From Leptospira semungkisensis (GTDB lineage Bacteria > Spirochaetota > Leptospiria > Leptospirales > Leptospiraceae): a DNA stretch of 64,000 nucleotides. The position numbers and the translations under genes are program-made. Below, piece after piece: positions 35,209-44,151 of the stretch. Position 1 is the stretch's first letter; every line of letters begins with the position of its first letter. The notes under the pieces were generated by a model. The model saw nothing but the letters and a program-made list of their open reading frames with translations, was not told the origin of the DNA and made no database searches. The stretch covers positions 434,001 to 498,000 of the forward strand of contig NZ_RQEP01000005.1 in the NCBI RefSeq assembly GCF_004770055.1. The letters run 5' to 3'.

Positions 35209-36589
35209 CTTATTTTCTAAACTACTCTTAAGTAACTGGCTTCTACTCGTTTTCCTAATGGCTGTGGCGGGAGTGGTCTTCTTTCTAGAAGACCGGATCA
35301 ATCCCGATCTGAAGATTCTACTCTTCTCCGCATATATACTTCTAGCGATGTTCGGGACTTTCTATATGTCCTTCTCCATCGCAAGAAGCGTAACTCAGAC
35401 TTTAAATCAAATCGAAATGAAAACCGGCGAGATCAACGCCGGAGATTTCGGATCGGAATTGAGCCTTCCCGAAATCAGAGAGCTTGCAGATCTAGCAGTC
35501 TCCATCAATCTCATGTCCGGTCGTTTGAAAAACCAATTCGTGGACTTAACCATCGAAAAGGAAAAGTTCGACTCGGTATTACAAAACTTAAAAGAAGGAG
35601 TCTTCTCTGTTGATTTAGAAGGCTCCATTGTATTTCAAAACCGAAGTATTCCTGGATCCTTAATAGAACCGAACTCAGGTTCCCGTAGAGTAGAAGACGC
35701 AGTGAAAGATCCGCGTCTTTTAGAGTTCATTAAAAAAAACTTATACGGCAAAGGCGATCCAAAGATAGAATTAGATCTTAGCCAAAATTTTTATGCGATC
35801 AAAATGTATCCTCTTCGCACGAATGGGAACATCCTGATGTTTATCGGAGTAATACGGAATATTACCGAAGAGAAGCAGTCTTATATTATTCGAGAACAGT
35901 TCGTTCAAAATGCTTCTCATGAATTAAAAACTCCGATCACTTCTATCAAGGGATATACAGAGACGCTTCTGGGCCGCTTGAAATTGCTCGAAGACAGTCA
36001 TGAGAAAAGATTCTTAGACGCGATCTCCCGAAATACGGATCGGATGGTGCGTATTGTAGAAGACATGCTTACAATCACTCGAATCGAGAACCAAAGTGCA
36101 ATCGCTCAGCCGGAAGAATTTACTCTCAAGTCATTGGTCGAGAATCTTTCCTTTACGGTAGACGGAGTGATTTCTCCCAAAGGACAGAAGTTGGTTGTGG
36201 ATATGCCTACCTCGCTAGCGGTTTCTGCGGATTGGGTTTTGCTCGAGCATATGCTTTTGAACCTGATATCAAATGCTTCTTCTTATTCCCCCGATGGAAA
36301 AACGATCACTCTGAAAATCGCAAGAGCGGAACCAGATTCGGTCAACTTTCAAGTCATGGACCAAGGGATCGGTATCAAGGACGAGGATAAGGAAAGAATT
36401 TTCGAAAGATTCTTCCGAGTGGATAAGAACAGATCTCGCAAAGAAGGCGGGACCGGTCTAGGACTTTCCATCGTTAAGCATATTGTTCGATTGCATCATG
36501 GCTCGGTAAAAGTTTTTGATAACCCGGAAGGTGGAACCATCTTCTCCGTAACCATTCCTCTAGTTTACAGCGAAGCTTTAGAATCTTGA
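35198..36589 (+). CDS. PhoR-like sensor histidine kinase
   Basis: 463 residues from ATG 35198. Two membrane segments (about 10-30 and 38-62) enclose almost no periplasmic loop, followed by HAMP (about 62-115), PAS (about 122-225), HisKA with His241 in FVQNASHELKTPITSIKGYT, and HATPase_c (LISNASSYS, GIGIKDED, GGTGLGLSIVKHI). The HisKA stretch and lack of a periplasmic sensor are typical of PhoR-type kinases, which read phosphate status through a transporter partner. No pst genes are in this window. Forms a pair with the response regulator at 34414. Confidence 0.9.
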   Translation: MRRSLFSKLLLSNWLLLVFLMAVAGVVFFLEDRINPDLKILLFSAYILLAMFGTFYMSFSIARSVTQTLNQIEMKTGEINAGDFGSELSLPEIRELADLAVSINLMSGRLKNQFVDLTIEKEKFDSVLQNLKEGVFSVDLEGSIVFQNRSIPGSLIEPNSGSRRVEDAVKDPRLLEFIKKNLYGKGDPKIELDLSQNFYAIKMYPLRTNGNILMFIGVIRNITEEKQSYIIREQFVQNASHELKTPITSIKGYTETLLGRLKLLEDSHEKRFLDAISRNTDRMVRIVEDMLTITRIENQSAIAQPEEFTLKSLVENLSFTVDGVISPKGQKLVVDMPTSLAVSADWVLLEHMLLNLISNASSYSPDGKTITLKIARAEPDSVNFQVMDQGIGIKDEDKERIFERFFRVDKNRSRKEGGTGLGLSIVKHIVRLHHGSVKVFDNPEGGTIFSVTIPLVYSEALES

Positions 36590-36592
36590 AAA

Positions 36593-36608
36593 CCGAGCAA
36601 TAGCTCGG
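36593..36608 (+). terminator. Short hairpin behind the kinase gene
   Basis: CCGAGC-AATA-GCTCGG, a perfect 6-bp stem with a 4-base loop three bases after the stop. Only a weak T content follows (ATTCGGCTTTCC), so terminator function is uncertain. Confidence 0.4.
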
Positions 36609-36663
36609 ATTCGGCTTTCCTAAAAATCCCCCGTACTGAAAATAGAAAATCCAAATAGAAACG

Positions 36664-36694
36664 GCGGCTTGATCCGGATCATTTCCGAAGCCGC
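36664..36694 (+). promoter_or_regulatory. Stem-loop in the leader of argJ
   Basis: GCGGCTT pairs with AAGCCGC (7 bp), and the loop holds the palindrome GATCCGGATC. It lies 37 bases before the argJ start and so probably in its leader or promoter. No match to an arginine (ARG) box was seen. Confidence 0.3.
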
Positions 36695-36731
36695 TCAAAT
36701 TCCTTTGTTAGAAAGGGATCGAGGTTAGAGT

Positions 36732-37883
36732 ATGGACTATCCCCAAGGTTTTTCCTCCTTCGGAATCAATATAGGCATTAAAGATAAAACGAAAGATTTC
36801 GGCGTCATTTTCTCCGAGAAGCCTTGCAAAGCAGCAGCAGTATTCACTCGAAATAATTTTCCTGGAGCACCGGTCATTGTCGGAAAGGAACATATTCGAG
36901 ATGGATTGCTCCAAGCAGTAGTAATCAATTCAAAAAATTCTAATGTAGCTACCGGAGATGCAGGCATTGCAAACTCTAGATCGATCTGCACAGAGATCGG
37001 AAAGTCTTTGGGGATTTCTGAAACATTAGTGCTTCCATCTTCCACGGGAGTGATCGGAGTTCCTCTTCCGATGCAAGTCATTCTTCCTGCTTGTGCAAAT
37101 GCAAAGTCCAATTTAAAACCAGGCAACTTGGAAGTAGTTGCCGAGGCGATCATGACCACCGATAGCAGAAGAAAGATCTCAGTGAGAAAGATCAAATCTG
37201 CAAACGGAGAAGCTGTCATCTTCGGAATGGCCAAGGGAGCAGGGATGATTGAGCCGAATATGGCAACCATGCTTTCTTATATTCTCACTGATGCGGACAT
37301 CGAAGGTGATTTGCAAAAGATACTGAAAGAGTGTGTGGACTTAAGCTTTAATTGTATCAGTATCGATTCGGATACTTCTACATCTGATACTGTTGCTGTG
37401 TTAAGCAACGGACTCGCCGGCAAAGTAGATGCAAAAGACTTTCGTTCTGCGTTACTCGAAATATGTATAGATCTCGCAAAAGAAGTAGCTAGAGACGGAG
37501 AAGGAGCTTCTAAATTGATAGAAGTCCGAATCCGAAAATCCAGAGACGAGATCCAAGCTAGAAAGATCGGCAAGTCCATCCTAAACTCTCCTTTGATCAA
37601 GACTGCAATCTACGGGGGGGACCCGAACTGGGGGAGATTGGTTATGGCAGTGGGGAAGGTTTTTGACGAACCGATCCCTTTTGACTCTTTGGAAATTTAT
37701 TTCGGAGATCTTCCTGTCAAAGGCGCCGATTCCGAGAAACTCAAAAAATTGTCCGAGTATCTAAAAAAGAATTCCGAGATCCTCGTTGATGTGGTATTGA
37801 ATACCGGTACGCACGAAATGGTATTTTGGGGATGCGACCTGACCGAAGGATACGTAAAAGAAAACGCATACTATACAACCTGA
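36732..37883 (+). CDS. argJ: Bifunctional glutamate N-acetyltransferase/amino-acid acetyltransferase
   Basis: 383 residues. The self-cleavage site is visible as KGAGMIEPNMATML with Thr179 as the new N-terminal nucleophile of the beta chain; the oxyanion-hole TTG pair lies in LPSSTGVIG. ArgJ moves the acetyl group from N-acetylornithine to glutamate and in many bacteria also uses acetyl-CoA, giving the cyclic arginine pathway. The closing EYTTDLTEGYV-like end (CDLTEGYVKENAYYTT) matches the family. Whether it is mono- or bifunctional cannot be told from sequence alone. Confidence 0.95.
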   Translation: MDYPQGFSSFGINIGIKDKTKDFGVIFSEKPCKAAAVFTRNNFPGAPVIVGKEHIRDGLLQAVVINSKNSNVATGDAGIANSRSICTEIGKSLGISETLVLPSSTGVIGVPLPMQVILPACANAKSNLKPGNLEVVAEAIMTTDSRRKISVRKIKSANGEAVIFGMAKGAGMIEPNMATMLSYILTDADIEGDLQKILKECVDLSFNCISIDSDTSTSDTVAVLSNGLAGKVDAKDFRSALLEICIDLAKEVARDGEGASKLIEVRIRKSRDEIQARKIGKSILNSPLIKTAIYGGDPNWGRLVMAVGKVFDEPIPFDSLEIYFGDLPVKGADSEKLKKLSEYLKKNSEILVDVVLNTGTHEMVFWGCDLTEGYVKENAYYTT

Positions 37884-37912
37884 ACTCACGGCTCGTTTAA
37901 GAATCACTCAAC

Positions 37913-39163
37913 GTGAAGACTTTTTTTTCCGACTTACGATTTGTCTCGTCATTGATCACTTTAGCTGTTCGATTAACGGCGGTGTTCACTGTGCTTGGTT
38001 TATACGAACTAAGCATGTTCCTACTTCCTAAGGAAATAGAATTCGTAAGCGAGATCGCAGTATTAACATGCCTGGTCTTCGGTGTTTTTGGGATTCTCCC
38101 TATCCAAGAGAAAGTTTCCGGATTTCTAAAATCTACTTTCGTCTCCGAATATTTAAGTGATGATCCGGGCTCTTCTAGACTTGCTCACCGAAGATTCGAT
38201 TCGGAAGGAGTGATCAAGAACGTATTTCCTGAATTAGTCAGACTTACTACTAGTAATTTCGGTAGGCTTGCCATACTTCGAAACGATCTGACCCATTACG
38301 ATCTTTATACATACGCTCATAAGAAGCAAAGAAAAGTAAACACGATGGAAGGGATCAATCCTCGCGCGGCCCTTCTTACTTATATCTTAAACAAAAGATC
38401 CGGAGCAATGATAGGCGAGCCGGATCAAAATAAGATCATCAACGAAGACTTTGTCAGCTTAAGGGCAAATTTCATTCTACCTTTCGTGTTTCGCGAGAAA
38501 CTATTCGGTTTCTTAGCAGTTTCTAATATACCAAAAGATAATGTTCGCCATGAACTGGGTTTCTTGGCGGGAAAATGCGCTTTAGCAGTTCACAATCATA
38601 TTCTTTCCTCTCAAATCGCAGAGAACAAGAAATACAGAAAAGAACTAGAGAATGCCGGCAAGATCCGTAAATTCTTAGAGTCTTCCGAGCCTCCCATGGT
38701 TGGAGATATCAAGATAGATTTGTTATCTCAGGAGCCTGGAGAATTAGTAGAGTTCTTCCAAGGCCCGTCCGGAGATTTTTATTTTGTGTTCTTGCGCTTG
38801 AGTGTTACGAACGCAGTCTCCGTTCTCGCTCTTTGCTATATATTAGGGACTTTGTATGCGTCTTGGTTGAATGGAGAGATCAAGAATGTTCTTCAATTAA
38901 AAGCCTTAGTTGAAGACAATCTCAAAGAAGTTTCCTGGACAGAGAGATACGATCTTGCAGTCGGCATGGTTGAGAAGGAAGGAGGTAAAATTTCTCTCCG
39001 CTACGTGGGCAAGAACTTCAAAATGTTCCGTTCTTCTAATCCTACAAGGAACCTCGCTTCGATCGGCTGGGAAAATATGGAAACTCCTAGCAAGGATCCG
39101 CTAATTCTTTCTTGGAATGATAGAGATATAATTTCATTCCAGAACATAGGTCATCATACATGA
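37913..39163 (+). CDS. Membrane GAF protein with degenerate SpoIIE/PP2C-like domain
   Basis: 416 residues: two membrane segments (about 10-32 and 40-62), a GAF-like domain (about 90-245), and a C-terminal region (about 255-400) that follows the pattern of SpoIIE phosphatases (SGDFYFVFLRL, then YILGTLYASWLN, LKALVEDNL, and GGKISLRYVGKNFKMFR) but with the metal-binding Asp residues missing: the GDVSGHG motif is replaced by LALCYILG and no DDxS end is seen. It should lack phosphatase activity. Start GTG 37913. The next gene, an intact SpoIIE phosphatase, starts within its stop (ATGA), suggesting a partner protein. Confidence 0.7.
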   Translation: MKTFFSDLRFVSSLITLAVRLTAVFTVLGLYELSMFLLPKEIEFVSEIAVLTCLVFGVFGILPIQEKVSGFLKSTFVSEYLSDDPGSSRLAHRRFDSEGVIKNVFPELVRLTTSNFGRLAILRNDLTHYDLYTYAHKKQRKVNTMEGINPRAALLTYILNKRSGAMIGEPDQNKIINEDFVSLRANFILPFVFREKLFGFLAVSNIPKDNVRHELGFLAGKCALAVHNHILSSQIAENKKYRKELENAGKIRKFLESSEPPMVGDIKIDLLSQEPGELVEFFQGPSGDFYFVFLRLSVTNAVSVLALCYILGTLYASWLNGEIKNVLQLKALVEDNLKEVSWTERYDLAVGMVEKEGGKISLRYVGKNFKMFRSSNPTRNLASIGWENMETPSKDPLILSWNDRDIISFQNIGHHT

Positions 39164-41520
39164 GAAATATACTTTTAATATTTCTCTCCGTAATCTTGTT
39201 CAGTTTGATTTTATTTTCAGGCTTACTCAACTCATACTCTAAGGAAGCGAGACTTCCCTTCTATTTCTATCCGAACGGAGTGATAGCCGTATCCAGCGGT
39301 CCCCATTCAGATCTAGTGGGAATGAAGATAGATCTGATTGAATACGAGATCATTCGTAAACTAGGACAGGACTACGGATTGTCTGGACATCCTTTCCATT
39401 TCTTTGGAAAAGAAGGAAGTGCTGTCAAGAGTCTCTCCTTAGTGATCCGTTCTTCTTTCGAAGTCTTACAAGACTTCTTGCCGGACATCACGATCTCTTT
39501 ATTGTACTTCTTAGTTGCGATCTGGTTCTTCTTCTACACGAGAGATCTATATATATTCCTGTTATTTGGATCCTTATCTTCTATCTTTCTATTTAATTTC
39601 TTTTTACTCGCGTTCCATGATTTTCTTTTTCCATTCTTCTTCTTTTTATATTTCACAGGCTTTCTTGTCCTAGATGTGTCCTTTCGTTTGAGAGGAAAGG
39701 AAATCCCTTCTAGATGGTTTGCTCCTCAGGTCATCTTCTCACTTGTTGCTGGATTCGTAGGAGCTTCTCAAAAAGGAAATCCGGATCTATTCCAATTCCT
39801 TTCCACAAACGGGATCTATTTCAATGTATTCTCCGCCGGACTCTGCATTCTTCAGTTGGTGTTTCACACATTTAGGAATAGAAGAAATTACCAAGAGGTC
39901 TTTAAGAAACTTAGCCTTGTTCTCGCCTTTTTCTTAATTACGATCGTTCCTTATCTCATGGCAGAACTTGGAAATGCTAAGACATTCTTCATGATCCGTC
40001 CTTATTTGACCATTGCCTTCTTTGTTTTTCCGGCACTTGTAGTCTTCGGGACTTATACTTACTCTTTAGTGCCTGTACAGATCGCTTTCAGCTCCTCTCT
40101 CACTTCCATTTATTCGATTTTAATATTAACTTTCGGTTATCTATTCGGATTGGAATTCTTCGTGCGCTGGAATCCGGGCTTCTTAGGAAAATACCAGAGA
40201 GAATGGAATCTTTTCTACGTAGTCATAGCAGCTTATTTTTTAAGTTCTCTGAACAATAAATTGTACCAGTGGGTAGATTATTGGAGCTTTCGCAATAATC
40301 CAAAATTGCACACTGCTCTAGAAGAATTATCCGTGATGATAGGCGCTCCTATCTCGATGAGAGCTACGATAAACAATCTGATACGCAGATTGGTAGACGC
40401 ATTGGAAGTAGAAAGACTGCAAATCCTGATCCCTGCGGATAAATTCCCTAGAACCGATCTAAGAAATATAAACTTCGTGAGAATTCCTTACGGATCCGAG
40501 ATATGGACCTACTTCGAAGATCATACTGAAGTAACAGTAACTTCTCATTTGGCCTATGGTTTAGGGATCCGCGAATCTGTTTTTCAATTCTTAAGCCAGA
40601 TGAAAGTGCAACTCGCATATCCTCTCTTCAATTTTGAGAAGGGAAAGGAAGTAATTGCGGTCTTCTTAGTCGGAGAAAAGAGAAATAGAAAGAATTTCAC
40701 ACTAGGTGAGCTTAGATTTCTTAAAGAATGTACCCGATTAGCATCTCTACTGATTCGAAACTATAGCCTCTTAGTAGATGAAGTGGAGAAGAAAAGGATC
40801 GTGAGAGACCTAAACATGGCTTCTATCTTGGATAAAACACTGCATTTACCCGAATTAGAGACTGTAAAAGGTACAAGTGTAGGATATTTTACTCTTCCTG
40901 CGGTTGGAATCTCTGGTGATTCCTTGGATATCTTAACAATCTCGCCTAAAAAGCAGTTATTGTTTCTAGGAGATGTATCTGGACATGGATTAGGTTCAGG
41001 CTATCTAGTTTCTGCTGTAAGAGGAATTATTCGCCGTCAGTTGGGCAATTCTCCTTCTCTTCCTGAGATTTTTAGAGCGATCAATCTGTTTTTGATCGAG
41101 AGATATCGAGGAAGTGAGTTCATGACTTCGATTGCAGGTATATATAATGCGAATGATGGAGCGTTTTCATTCGTAAATGCAGGTCATACACCACCGATTT
41201 GTATTCGAAAGGGTGGAAAAATAGAAGTTAGAAGCGAAACTCAGCGCGTTTTAGGTGTATTACCTACTGATTATCGCTTACTCACCATTCACTTGAACCC
41301 GGGAGACAAGTTAGTTTTATTCACAGACGGAGTAACTGAAACGTTTGATGAGAAGGAAGAGATCTTCGGAGAAGAGAATCTTCTTCGACTATTGTCCATG
41401 AATCATGATAAAGATGCGCAATCACTAGCTGATCTAGTGAGAAAGACTCTAGAAGAGTTTAGAAATTACAAAGAACCTAGCGATGATATCTCTTTTGTCT
41501 GCTTAGAAGTGTCCGAGTAA
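39160..41520 (+). CDS. Membrane SpoIIE-family (PP2C) protein phosphatase with GAF domain
   Basis: 786 residues: a signal-like first helix and short periplasmic part (about 25-108), seven or eight membrane segments (about 110-370), a GAF domain (about 395-535) and a PP2C/SpoIIE domain (about 560-784). Metal ligands are intact: GISGDSLD, FLGDVSGHGLGSGY, LFTDGVTETFD and SDDISFVCLE. Such phosphatases dephosphorylate anti-sigma antagonists in partner-switching systems; no STAS antagonist or anti-sigma kinase is encoded in this window. Coupled to the degenerate homologue upstream. Confidence 0.92.
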   Translation: MRNILLIFLSVILFSLILFSGLLNSYSKEARLPFYFYPNGVIAVSSGPHSDLVGMKIDLIEYEIIRKLGQDYGLSGHPFHFFGKEGSAVKSLSLVIRSSFEVLQDFLPDITISLLYFLVAIWFFFYTRDLYIFLLFGSLSSIFLFNFFLLAFHDFLFPFFFFLYFTGFLVLDVSFRLRGKEIPSRWFAPQVIFSLVAGFVGASQKGNPDLFQFLSTNGIYFNVFSAGLCILQLVFHTFRNRRNYQEVFKKLSLVLAFFLITIVPYLMAELGNAKTFFMIRPYLTIAFFVFPALVVFGTYTYSLVPVQIAFSSSLTSIYSILILTFGYLFGLEFFVRWNPGFLGKYQREWNLFYVVIAAYFLSSLNNKLYQWVDYWSFRNNPKLHTALEELSVMIGAPISMRATINNLIRRLVDALEVERLQILIPADKFPRTDLRNINFVRIPYGSEIWTYFEDHTEVTVTSHLAYGLGIRESVFQFLSQMKVQLAYPLFNFEKGKEVIAVFLVGEKRNRKNFTLGELRFLKECTRLASLLIRNYSLLVDEVEKKRIVRDLNMASILDKTLHLPELETVKGTSVGYFTLPAVGISGDSLDILTISPKKQLLFLGDVSGHGLGSGYLVSAVRGIIRRQLGNSPSLPEIFRAINLFLIERYRGSEFMTSIAGIYNANDGAFSFVNAGHTPPICIRKGGKIEVRSETQRVLGVLPTDYRLLTIHLNPGDKLVLFTDGVTETFDEKEEIFGEENLLRLLSMNHDKDAQSLADLVRKTLEEFRNYKEPSDDISFVCLEVSE

Positions 41521-41684
41521 GCATCAACATACCTTTAATCAACTTATTAAAATTTTTTTCCTAAAATTAATTAAAATACTTTACAATGAAAAGTTAATTG
41601 ATTAATTATGTCACTATCCAAGAGCTTTCTTGATCTCTCGTGAATAACGAAGAGCATTAAAGTTCTAATTCATGGAGGACGTCA

Positions 41685-41777
41685 ATGGTTGCAAAAAAGA
41701 AAGCAGTCAAGAAAGCAGCTAAGAAAAAAGTAGCAAAGAAAAAAGCTGCTAAGAAGAAAGTTGCGAAAAAGAAATAA
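41685..41777 (+). CDS. Lys/Ala-repeat basic peptide, 30 residues (histone H1-tail-like)
   Basis: ATG at 41685 with a GGAGG ribosome site 6 bases upstream. The peptide contains only Met, Val, Ala and Lys, in repeats of the form KKKVAKKKAA, with 18 Lys. A strong terminator follows 48 bases after its stop, so it has a full small gene structure. Peptides of this make-up resemble the C-terminal tails of bacterial histone H1-like proteins and could bind DNA or RNA. The upstream 160 bases are very A/T rich. Function inferred from composition only. Confidence 0.72.
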   Translation: MVAKKKAVKKAAKKKVAKKKAAKKKVAKKK

Positions 41778-41825
41778 CAACTTCAATAACATCTCTTCTA
41801 TATTCCAATAGAAGGTATGAAGCTT

Positions 41826-41860
41826 AAAACCCGCTTCCTTGAAGCGGGTTTTTTCTTTTA
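41826..41860 (+). terminator. Strong intrinsic terminator of the Lys-repeat gene
   Basis: Perfect 12-bp stem (AAAACCCGCTTC/GAAGCGGGTTTT, loop CTT) followed by TTCTTTTAT. The A run on the 5' side makes it work on the minus strand as well, for the convergent gene at 41957. Confidence 0.9.
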
Positions 41861-41956
41861 TAAGGGCTCTTTCGATTCCATTTTCTTTTGTTTTAAAGAA
41901 GATTGTTGTAAAAAAACAACAGTTGATTGGTTTTCAAAGTGCAAAAGCGAATTAGA

Positions 41957-42637
41957 TCACTGCAATTTCAGATGTTTCATCACATCTTTCATCTCTTCTC
42001 TCATATCTGGCAGAGCATTTCCGTAACTCCTCACTAGAATCGCTTCACCTTCTTCCGAAATTTCGAATAAACGATACTCTTGTTCCGTTGTAGGAGACTT
42101 CTCCAGCTTGAAAAACTTACTCGGACGCTTCGTAAAGCGATTGTATGCAGTGAATTTATGATAATAGAAGCCTTGTTTCTTGGCATTTACGGGATAAGGA
42201 AGGTAATATTCTGCTCCCAAGACCAAAACATTAGGAGTAATCTTAGCAATTCTAGTCCAAGTCGCGAGGTTCAGAGGGTAATTCTCCTCTAAAAAGGCCT
42301 TCTTATGGTTCTTTTCCCATACAGAGAGGATCTTTTTACGACTTTCATCTGCTTGCTTGTATCTTTCTAACCCGTTTAAACAGATTTCCATAAGAGAAAG
42401 AAGCTGAAGCGAGTCTCCATCAGAGGTCTGTAACTCTTTTTGAACGAGTTTCTTAGCAGTAATGAAGTCTTGCGCATAGATATTCTCCCAAATCTTATCG
42501 ATAGCGGAGCTTTTTTCCTGAGAATCTAGTTTGGAGAAGGAAGAAAAGAACCCGGAAAACAAAATCAAAGCGATACATAGTAAAGTATTTCGTTTCCAAA
42601 CGAAATTTTTAGATAAATCGCTTCTTAAAGATTTCAT
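41957..42637 (-). CDS. Exported protein of unknown function, TPR-like
   Basis: 226 residues. The signal peptide is preceded by a basic stretch and ends about residue 35. A helical part (about 42-115, WENIYAQDFITAKKLVQKEL and LMEICLNGLERYKQADESRK) looks like two or three TPR units; the rest contains EYYLPYPVNAKKQGFYYHKF and is beta-rich. No named family. It follows the SUFU gene by 18 bases and is probably on the same transcript (44025 to 41957). Confidence 0.7.
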   Translation of the reverse strand: MKSLRSDLSKNFVWKRNTLLCIALILFSGFFSSFSKLDSQEKSSAIDKIWENIYAQDFITAKKLVQKELQTSDGDSLQLLSLMEICLNGLERYKQADESRKKILSVWEKNHKKAFLEENYPLNLATWTRIAKITPNVLVLGAEYYLPYPVNAKKQGFYYHKFTAYNRFTKRPSKFFKLEKSPTTEQEYRLFEISEEGEAILVRSYGNALPDMREEMKDVMKHLKLQ

Positions 42638-42655
42638 TCTTTGAAAACTTCCGGA

Positions 42656-43774
42656 TCAGATTGCGGATTGTCTTTCAGGGTTATGGATCCATTTGGATCC
42701 CTGCTTATCGAACAAAGAGAAGAACTCTTCTGCATTTCTTTCCTGAACGAATACCCTTTCTTCTTCTGAGATTGGAATCAGAGAAATAAAGCGGATAGGC
42801 TTCTCTCTCTCCGATTTTAATCCGTTCAATTTTGGAAATCCTTCCTCTTCTCCTATTTGTCTCAATGCGAGAGAAGTAAAGGTAAGGTACAATGCTTCCG
42901 GATCTCTTCTATTCATGGAGATAGTATGACCATGACCGAACCATTTGCTCATGGTCCAAGGATAACGGATAATTTCTCCGATCTGATGTTGGACCCAACT
43001 TTCGGATCTGTCCTCATCAGAAACTTTGGTTGCGAGCATTAATTCTACCCTCGCATAATTCTCGTAGTCCTTGCGATACAGTTCTACAGAAGGCTGATTT
43101 TGAGCGCTCATTCCTACTGTAGTATAAACATAAACTCCTGGTAGATCCTTAGGAGCAAATCTTGCGATCCCTAGTTGAGGGTATTTTCCTCCATCTGCAG
43201 ACCAATACTTATCATGTTTTCCGAATACGCTTTCTAGATAAGAAAGTCGAGATTCTTGTATATTCTTCCAAATTCCCTTATTAGAACGAAACTCCCAGAA
43301 AGTCCTGTCCTGGTTAATTCTATCAGGAATGATACCAAACTCAGTATTTCCCAACGGATAGGCTGTAATCGCGTCTGCCTTAGCAAATTTAGAATAACCG
43401 TGAAAATCTTTCACTCCTGACCAAGGAGGAAGATAGGCATACAACTCTTCTTTATAGAATAATGCGAGCCCGTTCCCTTCTTCCGACCAAATGAAATGGA
43501 TCTCGTTCGTATCGAATTCTGGATGTCCCTGAGGATCAGTAACTTCGGCTTCTATCAAATAAGGAGCGAGTCCGGAACGGAGATCTAAATCAGTTCTGGT
43601 CTTGGGTGCGTCGATGCGATTGCAAACCCAAACGGATTTGATCGCGAAATCTGGACTTTCTTCGGCCTGCAGGTATAAGTATACAGTGCGGCCATCATCT
43701 TCCAAGAAAGCGGTAAGTGATCCATAAGGATTTGCTTCTTGGTATAATATTTTAGGTTCTGCTGTTTGATTCAT
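42656..43774 (-). CDS. Suppressor-of-fused (SUFU) domain protein
   Basis: 372 residues in the two-part layout of large bacterial SUFU proteins. The N-terminal part (about 1-180) has VWVCNRIDAP, the EEGNGLALFYKEELYAYLPP stretch and WSG-x-K-x-FHGY; the C-terminal SUFU domain (about 185-360) has VYVYTTVGMSAQNQPSVELY, RVELMLATK and WFGHGHTIS. In animals SUFU represses Hedgehog signalling; in bacteria such proteins have been described as immunity proteins of polymorphic toxins. No toxin gene is visible here. Its ATG overlaps the stop of the 84-residue gene upstream. Confidence 0.85.
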   Translation of the reverse strand: MNQTAEPKILYQEANPYGSLTAFLEDDGRTVYLYLQAEESPDFAIKSVWVCNRIDAPKTRTDLDLRSGLAPYLIEAEVTDPQGHPEFDTNEIHFIWSEEGNGLALFYKEELYAYLPPWSGVKDFHGYSKFAKADAITAYPLGNTEFGIIPDRINQDRTFWEFRSNKGIWKNIQESRLSYLESVFGKHDKYWSADGGKYPQLGIARFAPKDLPGVYVYTTVGMSAQNQPSVELYRKDYENYARVELMLATKVSDEDRSESWVQHQIGEIIRYPWTMSKWFGHGHTISMNRRDPEALYLTFTSLALRQIGEEEGFPKLNGLKSEREKPIRFISLIPISEEERVFVQERNAEEFFSLFDKQGSKWIHNPERQSAI

Positions 43775-44025
43775 TTGATAGGGATGTCTACGATTCTGGA
43801 GTTGAATTCATCCAAGCGCGCTACGATCTTCTGCTCCATATCCTTCTCAAAAAGAATATCCGGAAAGTAAGAGCTCGCGTTCAAAAGACCGGTCAACTCT
43901 ACCTCATTCCATTTTGAATAGGTTCTTAAACTGTCCCAAACAAGGATTGGGATGCGTTGCCCTTCTTTCTTACATTTAACGAAGGTATCGACTGCTTTTA
44001 TTGGAGTGAGTAATTTGTTCTTCAT
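43771..44025 (-). CDS. Small protein of unknown function upstream of the SUFU gene
   Basis: 84 residues, soluble, with GQRIPILVWDSLRTYSKW in the middle. The overlap with the SUFU start (4 bases) indicates coupled translation and a shared role. Not recognised. It could be a partner or a very short toxin-like peptide, but nothing in the sequence decides this. Confidence 0.65.
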   Translation of the reverse strand: MKNKLLTPIKAVDTFVKCKKEGQRIPILVWDSLRTYSKWNEVELTGLLNASSYFPDILFEKDMEQKIVARLDEFNSRIVDIPIK

Positions 44026-44103
44026 AGCAGGTGAATTCCGCCCAAGGCCATTATCCGCGGTCTTCAGGAGGTTTCAAGTCGCTTACTGCTTTGAATAGAG
44101 TAG

Positions 44104-44131
44104 AAAAAACGAAAGCCGGCGCTTCCTTTCG
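44104..44131 (-). terminator. Terminator-like hairpin behind the 38-codon frame
   Basis: On the minus strand CGAAAG pairs with CTTTCG (6 bp, 10-base loop) and is followed by TTTTTT. Positioned 21 bases after the stop of the small frame and before the start of the 84-residue gene. Confidence 0.55.
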
Positions 44132-44151
44132 CCAGGCTATTGTACCGTAGA

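Noticed and set aside
41521..41684. AT-rich block before the Lys-repeat gene as an origin or phage site
   Set aside because: Only A/T-richness is seen; no DnaA boxes, iterons or att-like repeats. A TTTACA/TAATTA promoter pair is too weak to list.
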